From assembly GCA_947463285.1 (NCBI GenBank), contig CANHTV010000055.1:1-13258 (forward strand): a DNA stretch of 13,258 bases, read 5' to 3'. The notes under the pieces are model-generated. The model made no database searches. It was not told where the DNA came from and worked only from the letters and a program-made list of their open reading frames with translations. The position numbers were made by a program, and so were the translations under genes. The number at the start of each line of letters is the position of its first letter. The stretch's first letter is position 1. The stretch is from Verrucomicrobiaceae bacterium (GTDB lineage Bacteria; Verrucomicrobiota; Verrucomicrobiia; Verrucomicrobiales; Verrucomicrobiaceae). Shown piece by piece: positions 1 through 5,735 of the stretch.

Positions 1-148
1 CGAGCAAGGATTCGAGTGGTGCGGACGCCCGACGACCAAAGACGGTCTTCACCGCATTCTCCAAGGCATCATCGACATTCGAGAAATGCCCCTTGCCGAC
101 TTGTTCACGCAGCAGAGCTTCGACAGGTGGCGAAAGTGTAGCAGTCAT
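1..148 (-). CDS. ParD-like ribbon-helix-helix antitoxin, N-terminal part (runs off window)
   Basis: Reading leftward from the ATG at 148, the frame is open to the window edge and gives 49 residues beginning MTATLSPPVEALLREQVGKG, then HFSNVDDALENAVKTVFGRR. The short beta-strand start (TATLSPPVEALL), a 'V-x-x-G-x-(F/Y)-S' turn and a following amphipathic helix match the N-terminus of ParD/CopG-type antitoxins. These bind their own promoter as dimers and neutralise a ParE or RelE-type toxin through the C-terminus, which lies outside the window, as would any toxin gene. A weak Shine-Dalgarno (TTTAGGA) sits about 9 nt before the start. The family call rests on pattern only; another small ribbon-helix-helix regulator is possible. 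Confidence 0.55.
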   Translation of the reverse strand, partial: MTATLSPPVEALLREQVGKGHFSNVDDALENAVKTVFGRRASAPLESLL

Positions 149-255
149 GTTTAAATCCTAAACTTCGAGATTCAGGAGGCAAGCAAAGTCTCATTCCAGA
201 CAAAAATCAGCCAGAGGTCCGCTCTGCTGATCCACCAGAAGCTTCCAAAGCCGAC

Positions 256-313
256 TGGCAGAAGAATGAAGGCAGGAGAATGAGGCTATTCTTCTGCCTT
301 CATTCTCCTGCCA
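256..313. repeat. Nested 26-bp palindrome built from two near-identical direct repeats
   Basis: The left arm 256-281 and right arm 288-313 pair over 26 bp with two mismatches, closing a 6-nt loop. Each arm is itself two tandem half-units, GGCAGAAGAATGAA and GGCAGGAGAATGA on the left. It lies between the end of the oxidoreductase gene (347) and the ParD-like gene start (148). No T-tract follows on either strand, so a simple Rho-independent terminator is unlikely. The layout is typical of REP-like or miniature dispersed intergenic elements. That class assignment is inference, because only one copy is in the window. Apart from it, 149-346 holds only the antitoxin leader. Confidence 0.7.
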
Positions 314-346
314 ATAATCACCTATCTTGGTGAAACATGTGATTCT

Positions 347-1471
347 TTAAACCGTGAAAGCTGGCAGCTTCACGATCTTGCCGCCGGCCATGGCGGACTC
401 ATGGGCGCAAAGGCCGACGCAGGTCCAGTTGGCGGATTGTTTGGCGTTCGGGAAGGGATCGCGGCCTTCGACGAGAGCCATGGCGAACTCATGGGCGAGG
501 TGAGGATGGCTGCCGCCGTGACCGCTGCCTTGCACGAAGCTGAGGTGCGTCTTTTTGCCGAGGTCATAGACGCCCTTCGTGGTGAAGTCGCGGATGCTCT
601 TCGGCAGCAGCTTGGCGTAGTCGGGTGACTTCACCAGCTTGGGGATCTTGTGCTCAGGCAGCTTGGCCGTGTGCATGATCAGCGGCTCGTGCTCGATCAG
701 CGGCCATTCGATGGAGGCCTTGTCACCATACACGTCGATGCTTTCGCGATACTGCCGCGCGGTGTCGAAGAGGCTGCGGATGACACGGGCGCTCAGGTCG
801 CTGTCCTTAAACTTCACATGAGCGGTTTCCACCGCGAAGGGGGAGCCATACTGCTTCACCAGCTCAGGGCGGATGGTGCCGGAGCCAAAGCAGCTCACAT
901 ACTCCGCCGGGGTGCCAGCCAGCGCGACCACGGGGCCGACGCAATGGGTGGCATACCACATCGGCGGCAGGCCGGGCCAGTAGTTCGGCCAGCCGTCCAT
1001 GTCCTGCTGATGGCTGGACTGGAGGAACTGCAGTTTGCCGAGTTTGCCCTTCTGATACTGCTCCTTCATGAAAAGGAACTCGCGAGCATAGACCACGGTT
1101 TCCATCATCATGTATTTCAGGCCGGTTTTCTTCACCAGATCGCAGATCTTTTTGCAGTCCTCAATGCTCGTGGCCATCGGCACCGTGCAGGCCACATGCT
1201 TGCCCGCTTTCAGGGCCTCGATGGACATCCAGCCGTGATCGGGAATCGGCGAGTTGATGTGCACCGCGTCGATGTTCGGGTCCTTCAGCATCTCCTTGAA
1301 GTCCGTGTAGCGGACATCCACTCCAAAAGCATCGCCGATATTTTTCAGCTTCTTCGGATCACGCTGGCAGATGGCATAGCAGACTGTTTCAGGATGACGC
1401 TGCCAGATAGGGATGAACTCCGCCCCGAATCCGAGGCCGACGACGGCGATGTTAAGCTTCTTTTTAGGCAT
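347..1471 (-). CDS. Gfo/Idh/MocA-family NAD(P)-dependent oxidoreductase
   Basis: The 374-residue protein starts at MPKKKLNIAVVGLGFGAEFI; the Rossmann motif GLGFG is at residues 12-16. The frame stays open further upstream, but those codons precede the normal family start and are left out. The second Rossmann half has HINSPIPDH (71-79) and GKHVACTVPMA (90-100), and the C-terminal dehydratase-like fold includes MWYATHCVGP with His176 and GSHPHLAHEFA. Members oxidise or reduce sugars, inositols and related polyols in the cytoplasm. The usual E-K-P motif, whose Lys is commonly catalytic, reads T-V-P here (96-98), so the substrate and even activity are uncertain. It has no Sec or Tat signal. It stands alone, 188 nt after the small membrane protein gene, and has no stress motif upstream. 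Confidence 0.9.
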   Translation of the reverse strand: MPKKKLNIAVVGLGFGAEFIPIWQRHPETVCYAICQRDPKKLKNIGDAFGVDVRYTDFKEMLKDPNIDAVHINSPIPDHGWMSIEALKAGKHVACTVPMATSIEDCKKICDLVKKTGLKYMMMETVVYAREFLFMKEQYQKGKLGKLQFLQSSHQQDMDGWPNYWPGLPPMWYATHCVGPVVALAGTPAEYVSCFGSGTIRPELVKQYGSPFAVETAHVKFKDSDLSARVIRSLFDTARQYRESIDVYGDKASIEWPLIEHEPLIMHTAKLPEHKIPKLVKSPDYAKLLPKSIRDFTTKGVYDLGKKTHLSFVQGSGHGGSHPHLAHEFAMALVEGRDPFPNAKQSANWTCVGLCAHESAMAGGKIVKLPAFTV

Positions 1472-1659
1472 AGTGGTAGGAAAGAACTGCCAGTTATAGC
1501 GAAGCCCTAGTTCCCCTGGAAAGACAAAATTTAGGCGAGATCGGACCAACTGCCCTCAAAGTCTTTTCATCAGATCTGCCGCCGCGCGCGCAGAGGTGCA
1601 GGCACACCTTCATCACCTTCACCAGTTTCTAACGGCACTCGCGCTAGCTCAGCCGCCTT

Positions 1660-1824
1660 TTACTTATCCAGTAGCAGGAAGACGCCTGTGACCAGAGCCA
1701 GCAGAGGAACGACGATGCTCAGGGCACCGAGACAGATGCCAAGGATACCGGTGATGCCGATGACGAGGAGGTAGATGGCCAACACGAAACGGCTGATGTT
1801 ACTACTGCAGTTAATGAATTGCAT
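1660..1824 (-). CDS. 54-residue hydrophobic small membrane protein
   Basis: The ATG at 1824 opens a 54-codon frame, MQFINCSSNISRFVLAIYLL and on to a terminal LLLDK. After a short polar head (residues 1-12), two hydrophobic stretches, about 13-31 and 33-52, would cross the membrane as a helical hairpin. Gly and Ile are frequent at the turn (GITGILGICLG). I do not recognise a named family. It follows the DUF3185 gene by 27 nt on the same strand, so it probably belongs to the BON-DUF3185 transcript. It could be a membrane-stress peptide like its neighbours, but this is only inferred from context. Confidence 0.65.
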   Translation of the reverse strand: MQFINCSSNISRFVLAIYLLVIGITGILGICLGALSIVVPLLALVTGVFLLLDK

Positions 1825-1851
1825 GACGCGTCGGAGTTTGGAGTGGTTTCG

Positions 1852-2073
1852 TCAGTTATACTTACCGCCTGCGGCAAACATGATGATGCCGCCGATGATG
1901 GCGATACCACCCACGATGGGTGGCAGGGGGATGGTGTGGCTTTGCTCGGTGGACACCTGGAGCGGGCCGAGGTCGATGGCCTTTTCAGTGGTGGTGTAGG
2001 TGATGCCTTCATAGATGAGGGCGATGACACCGATGACGATCAGGAGAGTGGCGATGAGGGTGCGTGTTTTCAT
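1852..2073 (-). CDS. DUF3185-type small membrane protein
   Basis: The 73 residues carry two membrane helices, about 5-24 (TLIATLLIVIGVIALIYEGI) and about 52-69 (PIVGGIAIIGGIIMFAAGG). They are separated by a short extracytoplasmic loop with YTTTEKAIDLGPLQVSTEQ. The 'IYEGITYTT..KAIDLGP' segment after helix 1 and the 'LPPIVGGIAIIGGI' helix are the hallmarks of the DUF3185 family. The family's function is unknown; it is often found near CsbD, DUF883 and BON genes. Length is normal for the family (about 70). It lies downstream of the LpxR remnant and upstream of the 54-residue membrane protein, probably in one transcript. Confidence 0.8.
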   Translation of the reverse strand: MKTRTLIATLLIVIGVIALIYEGITYTTTEKAIDLGPLQVSTEQSHTIPLPPIVGGIAIIGGIIMFAAGGKYN

Positions 2074-2085
2074 GGTGAGCAGGTT

Positions 2086-2301
2086 TTAAAAGGTCCAGTT
2101 GATGGAGACAGTGCCGAAAATTTGGGCGTTACGTTGGCTGTCGAACTCCTTCGTGCGATACACAAAGGCGTAGGCGATTTTGGTATTCTTGATGTTCATA
2201 GCCACCCCGAGGCTGAGATCTGCAACTAAGGGCTTGTGACCCACGGAGTGGCTGCTGCCAAAGGTGTTGCCATCAAGGAAGATATTGCGGCCCACAGCGC
2301 G
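2086..2301 (-). pseudogene. LpxR-like (DUF2219) lipid A deacylase, C-terminal remnant
   Basis: From about 2301 to the stop at 2086 the frame encodes RAVGRNIFLDGNTFGSSHSV, then VADLSLGVAMN, AYAFVYRTKEFDSQ and a terminal FGTVSINWTF. These match the last beta-strands of LpxR-type outer-membrane 3'-O-deacylases, including the 'NIFLDGNTF..SHSV' segment and the 'YRTKEF..Q..FG' finish with a terminal aromatic residue. Full proteins are about 300 residues or more; only about 71 remain. The frame stays open back to 2391, but that part does not look like the family, and the BON gene ends 16 nt further on at 2407. There is no room for the missing barrel, so this is a truncated leftover of a deletion or recombination. 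Confidence 0.7.
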
Positions 2302-2330
2302 ATAAGCAGAATCGCGATGGTCATGAGCAT
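2300..2330 (-). other. Possible start of a DUF5670/Lmo0937-like small membrane protein
   Basis: The ATG at 2330 has a good Shine-Dalgarno (AAAGGA, 8 nt upstream) and reads MLMTIAILLIALW. This resembles the first membrane helix of DUF5670 (Lmo0937-family) proteins, about 45-50 residues long and common in stress gene clusters. After about 10 codons the recognisable sequence changes frame into the LpxR remnant. A deletion may have joined the head of one small gene to the tail of another. A 13-residue hydrophobic match is weak evidence, so this stays tentative. Confidence 0.3.
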
Positions 2331-2406
2331 AAGAGGATCCTTTCGAGAGATTTGGAAACTGACGGCCATGGTGCCTCCACCATGACCGCAAGCGCGAGGG
2401 GGGGGA

Positions 2407-3186
2407 TTAGTTGCCTGATGAACTGACGGCGACGGTCATGTTGTTGACCACGCTCTTCACGCCATGGATGTCCGTGACGAGCTTGGTTACGAGGTCCACT
2501 TCAGCGGCATTGTTCGCGTTTCCAGCCAGTGTCACGACACCTTCGTTCGTGGCGACCATGGTGCGAATGTTGCTCGTGGAGCGATGTGAGAGCAGCGCCA
2601 TGCGGACCTGAGCGGTGATGGAGGCATCATCGATCATCATCGCCAGAGTTGGCTCCACTTCTTTAGCAGGATTGGTGATCGTCATCTGATTGCTCACCTC
2701 TTTGATACCGACGATGTCCTTGGTGTACTCCGTGACCAGATCCTTCTGAGCCTGGCTGGAAGCTTCGCCCTTCAGGGTGGCAGTGCCTTCCTTCATATCG
2801 ACCTGGGTGTTAAAGGCGCTCACGCTGCGATGATAAGCGAGTGTGCTTTTCACTTTCAGGTAAAGCCAAGTGTCGGAATTTTCTGGCGGTGTGTCTCTCG
2901 CTTCAATTTTATTTTCCACACTCTTCACGCCTGGAAGAGCCGCGACGGTGTCTTCAGCGAGTTGCTTGTGGGAGATCTCCTTCACACTGCCCGTCAGTGT
3001 CACCACGCCTTCTTTGGCATCGGTCTGCACTGAATCATCGACGAGGTAGGTGCGGAAGACATAGGAAGACTTGGCCGCAGCCTCGATACGGTCGTCAGTT
3101 TCTGGGCTTTGCTGGGCTGATGCATGGCTGACCATGCAGGATAGGGCGAGAGTCAGGAATGCTGATCCGAAGGTGGCTGTGTTCAT
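2407..3186 (-). CDS. Secreted triple-BON-domain protein (OsmY-like)
   Basis: The start at 3186 is chosen because AAAGGA lies about 9 nt upstream and the protein then begins with a signal peptide (MNTATFGSAFLTLALSCMVS, cleavage probably after HASA, residue 24). The open frame extends to 3240 without one. The mature 235 residues hold three BON repeats at about 31-97, 105-171 and 187-253. Each ends in the family pattern 'G(V/T)(V/A)TL.G..', a helix, then 'GVKSV.N.(I/M)'. BON domains bind phospholipid surfaces, and OsmY is the periplasmic osmotic and envelope-stress example. A motif of the shared class lies at 3264-3277, and a terminator for the preceding unit ends just upstream. Confidence 0.92.
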   Translation of the reverse strand: MNTATFGSAFLTLALSCMVSHASAQQSPETDDRIEAAAKSSYVFRTYLVDDSVQTDAKEGVVTLTGSVKEISHKQLAEDTVAALPGVKSVENKIEARDTPPENSDTWLYLKVKSTLAYHRSVSAFNTQVDMKEGTATLKGEASSQAQKDLVTEYTKDIVGIKEVSNQMTITNPAKEVEPTLAMMIDDASITAQVRMALLSHRSTSNIRTMVATNEGVVTLAGNANNAAEVDLVTKLVTDIHGVKSVVNNMTVAVSSSGN

Positions 3187-3263
3187 GGCGCGGTTTCCTT
3201 TGCTTGGTTTGGTAGTTTGTATTTTCATGGGCCTCATCATGAGGCGGCCTCAGATTTTCCGCG

Positions 3264-3277
3264 ATGGGGTATAACCC
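3264..3277 (-). promoter_or_regulatory. Stress-regulon motif, copy 1 (BON gene)
   Basis: On the minus strand this reads GGGTTATACCCCAT: a GGGT/ACCC inverted repeat with a 3-nt spacer, followed by C and AT. It differs at one position from the consensus GGGTTACACCCCAT and lies 77 nt before the BON start codon. It is the only strong copy whose flank lacks the extra GG (here CCCCATCG). Confidence 0.7.
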
Positions 3278-3335
3278 TACTTCCGGTTAGCCTCAGTCCC
3301 TGGCATCAGCCCAACGTCCGCGAGATGCAGGCATG

Positions 3336-3379
3336 AAAAAGGCGCTGTCGCAGACCTTTCGATCCAGCAACAACGCCTT
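3336..3379 (-). terminator. Rho-independent terminator after the CsbD-entericidin unit
   Basis: On the minus strand AAGGCGTTGTTGC pairs with GCGACAGCGCCTT over 13 bp with two G-U wobbles. An inner GATC-GAAA-GGTC stem with a GAAA tetraloop extends it, and a short T-run (CTTTTTC) follows. It starts 17 nt after the entericidin stop codon (3397) and precedes the BON promoter region. Confidence 0.75.
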
Positions 3380-3396
3380 GATTCCTCAGGGTATGG

Positions 3397-3543
3397 CTAA
3401 TGCTTGGCCGCGTTTTCAATATGCTGACCTGCATGCTCCACGTCCTGCCCCATGCCACGGAATGTGCGGCAACTGGTGCCAGCCAACGTGAACAGCAATG
3501 CGAATAAAATGAGGACGACGATGTTTTCTTTAGAGGTTTTCAT
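3397..3543 (-). CDS. Entericidin-like small lipoprotein
   Basis: The 48-codon gene starts at 3543, 26 nt after the CsbD stop, and ends in HIENAAKH. A hydrophobic leader (IVVLILFALLFTLAGTSC, residues 8-25) ends in a lipobox-like AGTSC with Cys25. The mature peptide is RTFRGMGQDVEHAGQHIENA. The 'T.RG.GQD.E.AG..I..AA' pattern is typical of EcnA/EcnB entericidins, small membrane lipoproteins linked to stationary-phase and osmotic stress. No second entericidin gene is seen beside it, so an EcnA/EcnB antidote-toxin pair is not evident. It is probably co-transcribed with CsbD and closed by the terminator at 3336-3379. Confidence 0.8.
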   Translation of the reverse strand: MKTSKENIVVLILFALLFTLAGTSCRTFRGMGQDVEHAGQHIENAAKH

Positions 3544-3569
3544 GATGTGATGTCGAGTTTGTTTTTGGG

Positions 3570-3773
3570 TTATTGAGCAAGTGCTGCCTTGTATTCCAGG
3601 ATGGCGGCTTCCACGGCCTCACGAGTTTCTCCCGTGCGTTTTTGGATGTGGCCGAGAAGCTCATCCTGCTTGCCTTCATAAAGTTGGAGATCGTCATCGG
3701 TGAGCTGCGCCCAGCGTTGCTTGAGCTTGCCTTTGATGATGTTCCAATCGCCTTTGATTTCGAGTGTTGTCAT
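3570..3773 (-). CDS. CsbD-family general stress protein
   Basis: The start at 3773 gives 67 residues, MTTLEIKGDWNIIKGKLKQR and on to YKAALAQ. The order 'GDWN.IKGKLKQRW.QLTDDDL....GK.DELLG.IQ.RTG' is the signature of CsbD, a small cytoplasmic helix-rich protein. It is strongly induced in general stress regulons such as sigma-B of Bacillus, but its biochemical role is unknown. The open frame extends upstream to 3884 but would cross the regulatory motif, so the short start is preferred. Motif copy 2 is 36 nt upstream and overlaps the stop codon of the preceding gene, so CsbD starts its own unit with the entericidin gene. Confidence 0.93.
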   Translation of the reverse strand: MTTLEIKGDWNIIKGKLKQRWAQLTDDDLQLYEGKQDELLGHIQKRTGETREAVEAAILEYKAALAQ

Positions 3774-3809
3774 AGGCCTTACCTTTGCACCCATGGCCAA
3801 AGTTTGACC

Positions 3810-3823
3810 ATGGGGTGAAACCC
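3810..3823 (-). promoter_or_regulatory. Stress-regulon motif, copy 2 (CsbD gene)
   Basis: The minus strand reads GGGTTTCACCCCAT followed by GG, one position off the consensus. It lies 36 nt before the CsbD start and touches the stop codon of the 105-residue protein gene (3823-3825), which leaves little room for any other promoter. Confidence 0.7.
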
Positions 3824-4140
3824 TAATGACGCTTTTCAGCGGGCGATTTCGTTTTGAGCAGCGACCAGAGCTGCACACTGCCAAGCCAGAAAATCGCAGG
3901 CGGCAGCAGTGCGGTCATGAGACTGAGCTGAGCTGTGACAAGTGCGCGCACGGGCAGGCGTTGCAGGGTGTATCCGGCCGCCGCAGCTATGAGAATGGAC
4001 TGCGTGGGAGACTGTCGCACTTTTTCTTCACAGGCGTGGAAACGCTCGCGCAGTCCCTCTGCCGCCTGTTTGACCCAGATGGCAGGCGGCCGTTCTTCGG
4101 GGGATGGCATCGGCTCTAAAAAAAGGATGGATTCACTCAT
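3823..4140 (-). CDS. Small membrane protein, partner of DUF883 gene
   Basis: The 105-residue protein starts 3 nt after the DUF883 stop codon, so the two genes are surely co-transcribed and probably translationally coupled. Residues 1-45 are polar and helical (IWVKQAAEGLRERFHACEEK). They are followed by VRQSPTQSILIAAAAGYTLQ, like the 'P..alliAaaaGyl' membrane-anchor segment of ElaB/YqjD/DUF883 proteins, and by a second hydrophobic stretch at about 69-95. I do not recognise a precise family. It may be a shortened DUF883 relative that docks at the inner membrane. The ATG at 4140 was kept because it directly follows the upstream gene. Confidence 0.8.
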   Translation of the reverse strand: MSESILFLEPMPSPEERPPAIWVKQAAEGLRERFHACEEKVRQSPTQSILIAAAAGYTLQRLPVRALVTAQLSLMTALLPPAIFWLGSVQLWSLLKTKSPAEKRH

Positions 4141-4143
4141 GAT

Positions 4144-4548
4144 TCACCAGAATTTAAGGTTGCGGCTCGCACGTCCGATTTGATCAGCCCAGGTGTTTCC
4201 TTGATGGGAGAACGTTTTCCCCATGTCACGCACTGACGCATAGTCATGACGCAGGTGCTCATTCATCGGGGCGAGCGCTTCATGAAGAGCCTCGCGGAAG
4301 TTCGTCAACGGCTGATCAAGCAGCCTTTCCCGAAGAGTGACCTCACGCCGTGTGGCGATGGCCAGAACGCAGCCCATGGCCATGCCAAAGGCGACAGCGC
4401 CAAGAAGAATGGGCACTGGATTTTTACCAACGTAGGCCTTGGTTTGATCCAGACCATCCTTCATGCAGGCGGTCATTTCCTGGCAACTGGCTTTGATTGC
4501 TTCGGCTGGCTGATCTTGATTGATCGGTGGGGATGGGTCGTTGTTCAT
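4144..4548 (-). CDS. DUF883/ElaB-YqjD-like inner-membrane protein
   Basis: The 134 residues comprise a polar helical N-terminal third (DQPAEAIKASCQEMTACMKD), then a membrane segment at about 43-66 (NPVPILLGAVAFGMAMGCVL) with Gly at helical spacing, then RREVTLRERLLD. In ElaB/YqjD proteins the membrane helix is C-terminal and anchors a ribosome-binding helix in stationary phase. Here about 65 further residues follow it, so the topology differs from the E. coli proteins. Motif copy 3 lies 78 nt upstream. The gene is first in a pair with the 105-residue membrane protein. Confidence 0.75.
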   Translation of the reverse strand: MNNDPSPPINQDQPAEAIKASCQEMTACMKDGLDQTKAYVGKNPVPILLGAVAFGMAMGCVLAIATRREVTLRERLLDQPLTNFREALHEALAPMNEHLRHDYASVRDMGKTFSHQGNTWADQIGRASRNLKFW

Positions 4549-4626
4549 GATGAGTGGGTTTTGTTTGGGTTGAGGCGATGCTGTGTGATCGCTGAGCCAA
4601 ACAAGGCCTTTTTATCCCGCCGAGCC

Positions 4627-4640
4627 ATGGGGTGTAACCC
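4627..4640 (-). promoter_or_regulatory. Stress-regulon motif, copy 3 (DUF883 unit)
   Basis: The minus strand reads exactly the consensus GGGTTACACCCCATGG, 78 nt before the DUF883 start and 7 nt after the terminator of the previous unit. A terminator immediately followed by this motif suggests that it marks the beginning of a transcription unit. Confidence 0.75.
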
Positions 4641-4647
4641 GACTGTA

Positions 4648-4692
4648 TGAACACAAAAAGCGGCCTGACTGGTGCCAGGCCGCTGGTGTTCA
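4648..4692 (-). terminator. Rho-independent terminator after the dodecin unit
   Basis: On the minus strand AGCGGCCTG pairs perfectly with CAGGCCGCT (9 bp, 8-nt loop) and is followed by TTTT. An outer TGAACAC/GTGTTCA stem encloses it. It begins 19 nt after the TAA of the mini-lipoprotein (4712), as expected for the end of that unit. Confidence 0.8.
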
Positions 4693-4711
4693 GCGTGGAA
4701 GCTGGAGACGT

Positions 4712-4866
4712 TTAGTAAGTCCGCGTCGTCTGTGTTTCTAGGATCGCGCCAGTGGGGCGACGAAGAACGGTTTCTTCCGTGGTGGTCGTCGTGACTGTCG
4801 GTGGTGCAGTTGGCGAGCATGAACAAGGAGTTGAGAGCAAGGAGGGAGGTTCTTTATGGCGTTCAT
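4712..4866 (-). pseudogene. Frameshifted mini-lipoprotein downstream of dodecin
   Basis: The ATG at 4866 overlaps the dodecin stop as ATGA and has GGAGG 5 nt upstream, so translation should start here. Three frames in succession carry protein-like sequence: MNAIKNL, then LLALNSLFMLANCTT (leader with lipobox LANC), then TVTTTTTEETVLRRPTGAIL and ETQTTRTY before TAA. Removing one extra base near 4845 (in CTCCC) and one near 4799 gives a continuous 50-residue lipoprotein with Cys20 as the lipidation site. As given, the ATG frame runs into a stop after 42 codons of Arg/Pro-rich sequence. It is either a sequencing artefact or a recent pseudogene. The function of the intact peptide is unknown. Confidence 0.55.
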
Positions 4867-5105
4867 GAGTCCTCCACGTTGAAGCCGACTTTGAGTGTCA
4901 CCTGCCAGAGTGTGACCTTGCCTTTATCAATGCGTCCGCGTGTTTCGATAACTTGAAACCAACTGAGATGCTTCACGGTCTTGTGTGCACGTTTGATGGC
5001 TTTATCGACAGCGTCTTCGATGCAGGTCTTCGAGGTGCCTGTGAGCTCGATGATTTTATAGACAGAGTCTGTCTTCTTGGTTTTTGGAGTGTGTAGATCG
5101 TTCAT
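4863..5105 (-). CDS. Dodecin, flavin-storage protein
   Basis: The 80 residues contain SVYKIIELTGTSKTCIEDAV, then AIKRAHKTVKHLSWFQVIET and RGRIDKGKVTLWQVTLKVGF. This is the complete dodecin fold: strand, helix, two strands. Trp49 in 'LSWFQV' matches the Trp that stacks on bound flavins. Dodecins form hollow dodecamers that bind FMN, FAD or their breakdown products and protect the cell from photo- and redox damage. The N-terminus is about 10 residues longer than usual. An alternative ATG at 5129 would begin inside the T-tract of a terminator and is less likely. Motif copy 4 lies 92 nt upstream, with a terminator-like hairpin in between. Confidence 0.93.
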   Translation of the reverse strand: MNDLHTPKTKKTDSVYKIIELTGTSKTCIEDAVDKAIKRAHKTVKHLSWFQVIETRGRIDKGKVTLWQVTLKVGFNVEDS

Positions 5106-5127
5106 GGGATTGGGGGGATCTGGCGTC

Positions 5128-5157
5128 AAAAAACCTGCGAGAATGACCTCGCAGGTT
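5128..5157 (-). terminator. Rho-independent terminator or attenuator before dodecin
   Basis: On the minus strand AACCTGCGAG pairs perfectly with CTCGCAGGTT (10 bp, 6-nt loop) and is followed by a run of T, as in a strong intrinsic terminator. It sits between motif copy 4 (5198-5211) and the dodecin start (5105). It could end the fasciclin transcript, act as an attenuator for dodecin, or end a small RNA of under 70 nt. Confidence 0.75.
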
Positions 5158-5197
5158 AGGTGTTGGGATCAGATTAGAGGATGGCGTTTTTATGGCT

Positions 5198-5211
5198 ATG
5201 GGGTGTAACCC
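5198..5211 (-). promoter_or_regulatory. Stress-regulon motif, copy 4 (dodecin unit)
   Basis: The minus strand reads GGGTTACACCCCAT, exact in the core, followed by AG instead of GG. It lies 92 nt before the dodecin start and 36 nt after the fasciclin stop codon. Confidence 0.7.
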
Positions 5212-5219
5212 TACCCGCA

Positions 5220-5249
5220 TGATCAGCGCTTCACGGAGCGCTTAGATCA
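5220..5249 (-). other. Hairpin at the fasciclin stop codon
   Basis: AGCGCT (5225-5230) and AGCGCT (5237-5242) pair around a 6-nt loop, and TGATC/GATCA extends the stem across a 2-nt bulge. It starts at the TGA of the fasciclin gene. No T-run follows, so it may be an RNA-processing or transcript-stabilising stem rather than a complete terminator. Confidence 0.45.
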
Positions 5250-5735
5250 CTTCGGCATCAGGACGGTGTCGATAGCATGGATGATGCCGTTGCTGGCCTT
5301 GATGTCGGTCTTGATGACTTTGGCGTCATTGACGGTGACAGCACCATCACTGACTTTGACGTCGAGGTCTTTGTCACTGACAGATTTGCAGATCATCGTT
5401 TTGACATCAGCGGCCATCATTTTGCCTGGCACGACGTGGTAGGTAAGGATGGCAGCGAGCTTGGCTTTGTTTTCCAGCTTGAGGAGATCTTCGAGAGTTC
5501 CCTTGGGGAGTTTGTCGAAGGCTTTATCAGTCGGGGCAAAGACGGTGAATGGTCCGTCACCCTGGAGAGTGGTGACGAGGTCAGCGGCTTTAATGGCGGT
5601 CACGAGAGTCTTGAAGTCTTTGCTTTCAGAAGCAACGGCGACGATGTCCTGAGGCTCGTCTTTGGCCATGGCTGAGGTGCCGATAAGGCAGGCTGCTGTG
5701 GCAAGAAGGAGAGATAAGGTGCGGATGGGTTTCAT
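5247..5735 (-). CDS. Secreted fasciclin (FAS1)-domain protein
   Basis: The 162-residue protein has a signal peptide (MKPIRTLSLLLATAACLIGT, cleaved after SAMA, residue 24) and one complete FAS1 domain at about 30-161. The hallmarks are all present: GPFTVFAPTDKAFDKLP (61-77), the central Y-H motif AAILTYHVVPGK (94-105) and the closing NGIIHAIDTVLMP (149-161). Single-domain bacterial fasciclin proteins act outside the cytoplasmic membrane in adhesion or surface maintenance. Two Cys remain in the whole protein, Cys16 in the leader and Cys116. The start codon overlaps the stop of the 77-residue gene as ATGA, so the two are probably coupled. Motif copy 5 lies 68 nt upstream, inside that gene. Confidence 0.95.
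   Translation of the reverse strand: MKPIRTLSLLLATAACLIGTSAMAKDEPQDIVAVASESKDFKTLVTAIKAADLVTTLQGDGPFTVFAPTDKAFDKLPKGTLEDLLKLENKAKLAAILTYHVVPGKMMAADVKTMICKSVSDKDLDVKVSDGAVTVNDAKVIKTDIKASNGIIHAIDTVLMPK

Noticed and set aside
650..1510. Plus-strand open frame of 286 codons opposite the oxidoreductase
   Set aside because: Antisense shadow of a well-supported Gfo/Idh/MocA gene, with Ala/His/Arg-rich composition and no domain.
1550..1660. Possible terminator or small RNA between the 54-residue protein and the oxidoreductase
   Set aside because: Only 5-bp inverted repeats and GC-rich runs (GCGCGCGC) without a T-tract; nothing convincing.
4545..4826. Minus-strand 93-codon frame beginning MFMLANCTTD
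   Set aside because: Only its first part (lipobox leader) fits a protein. It then runs through the terminator and motif copy 3, so it was folded into the frameshifted mini-lipoprotein.
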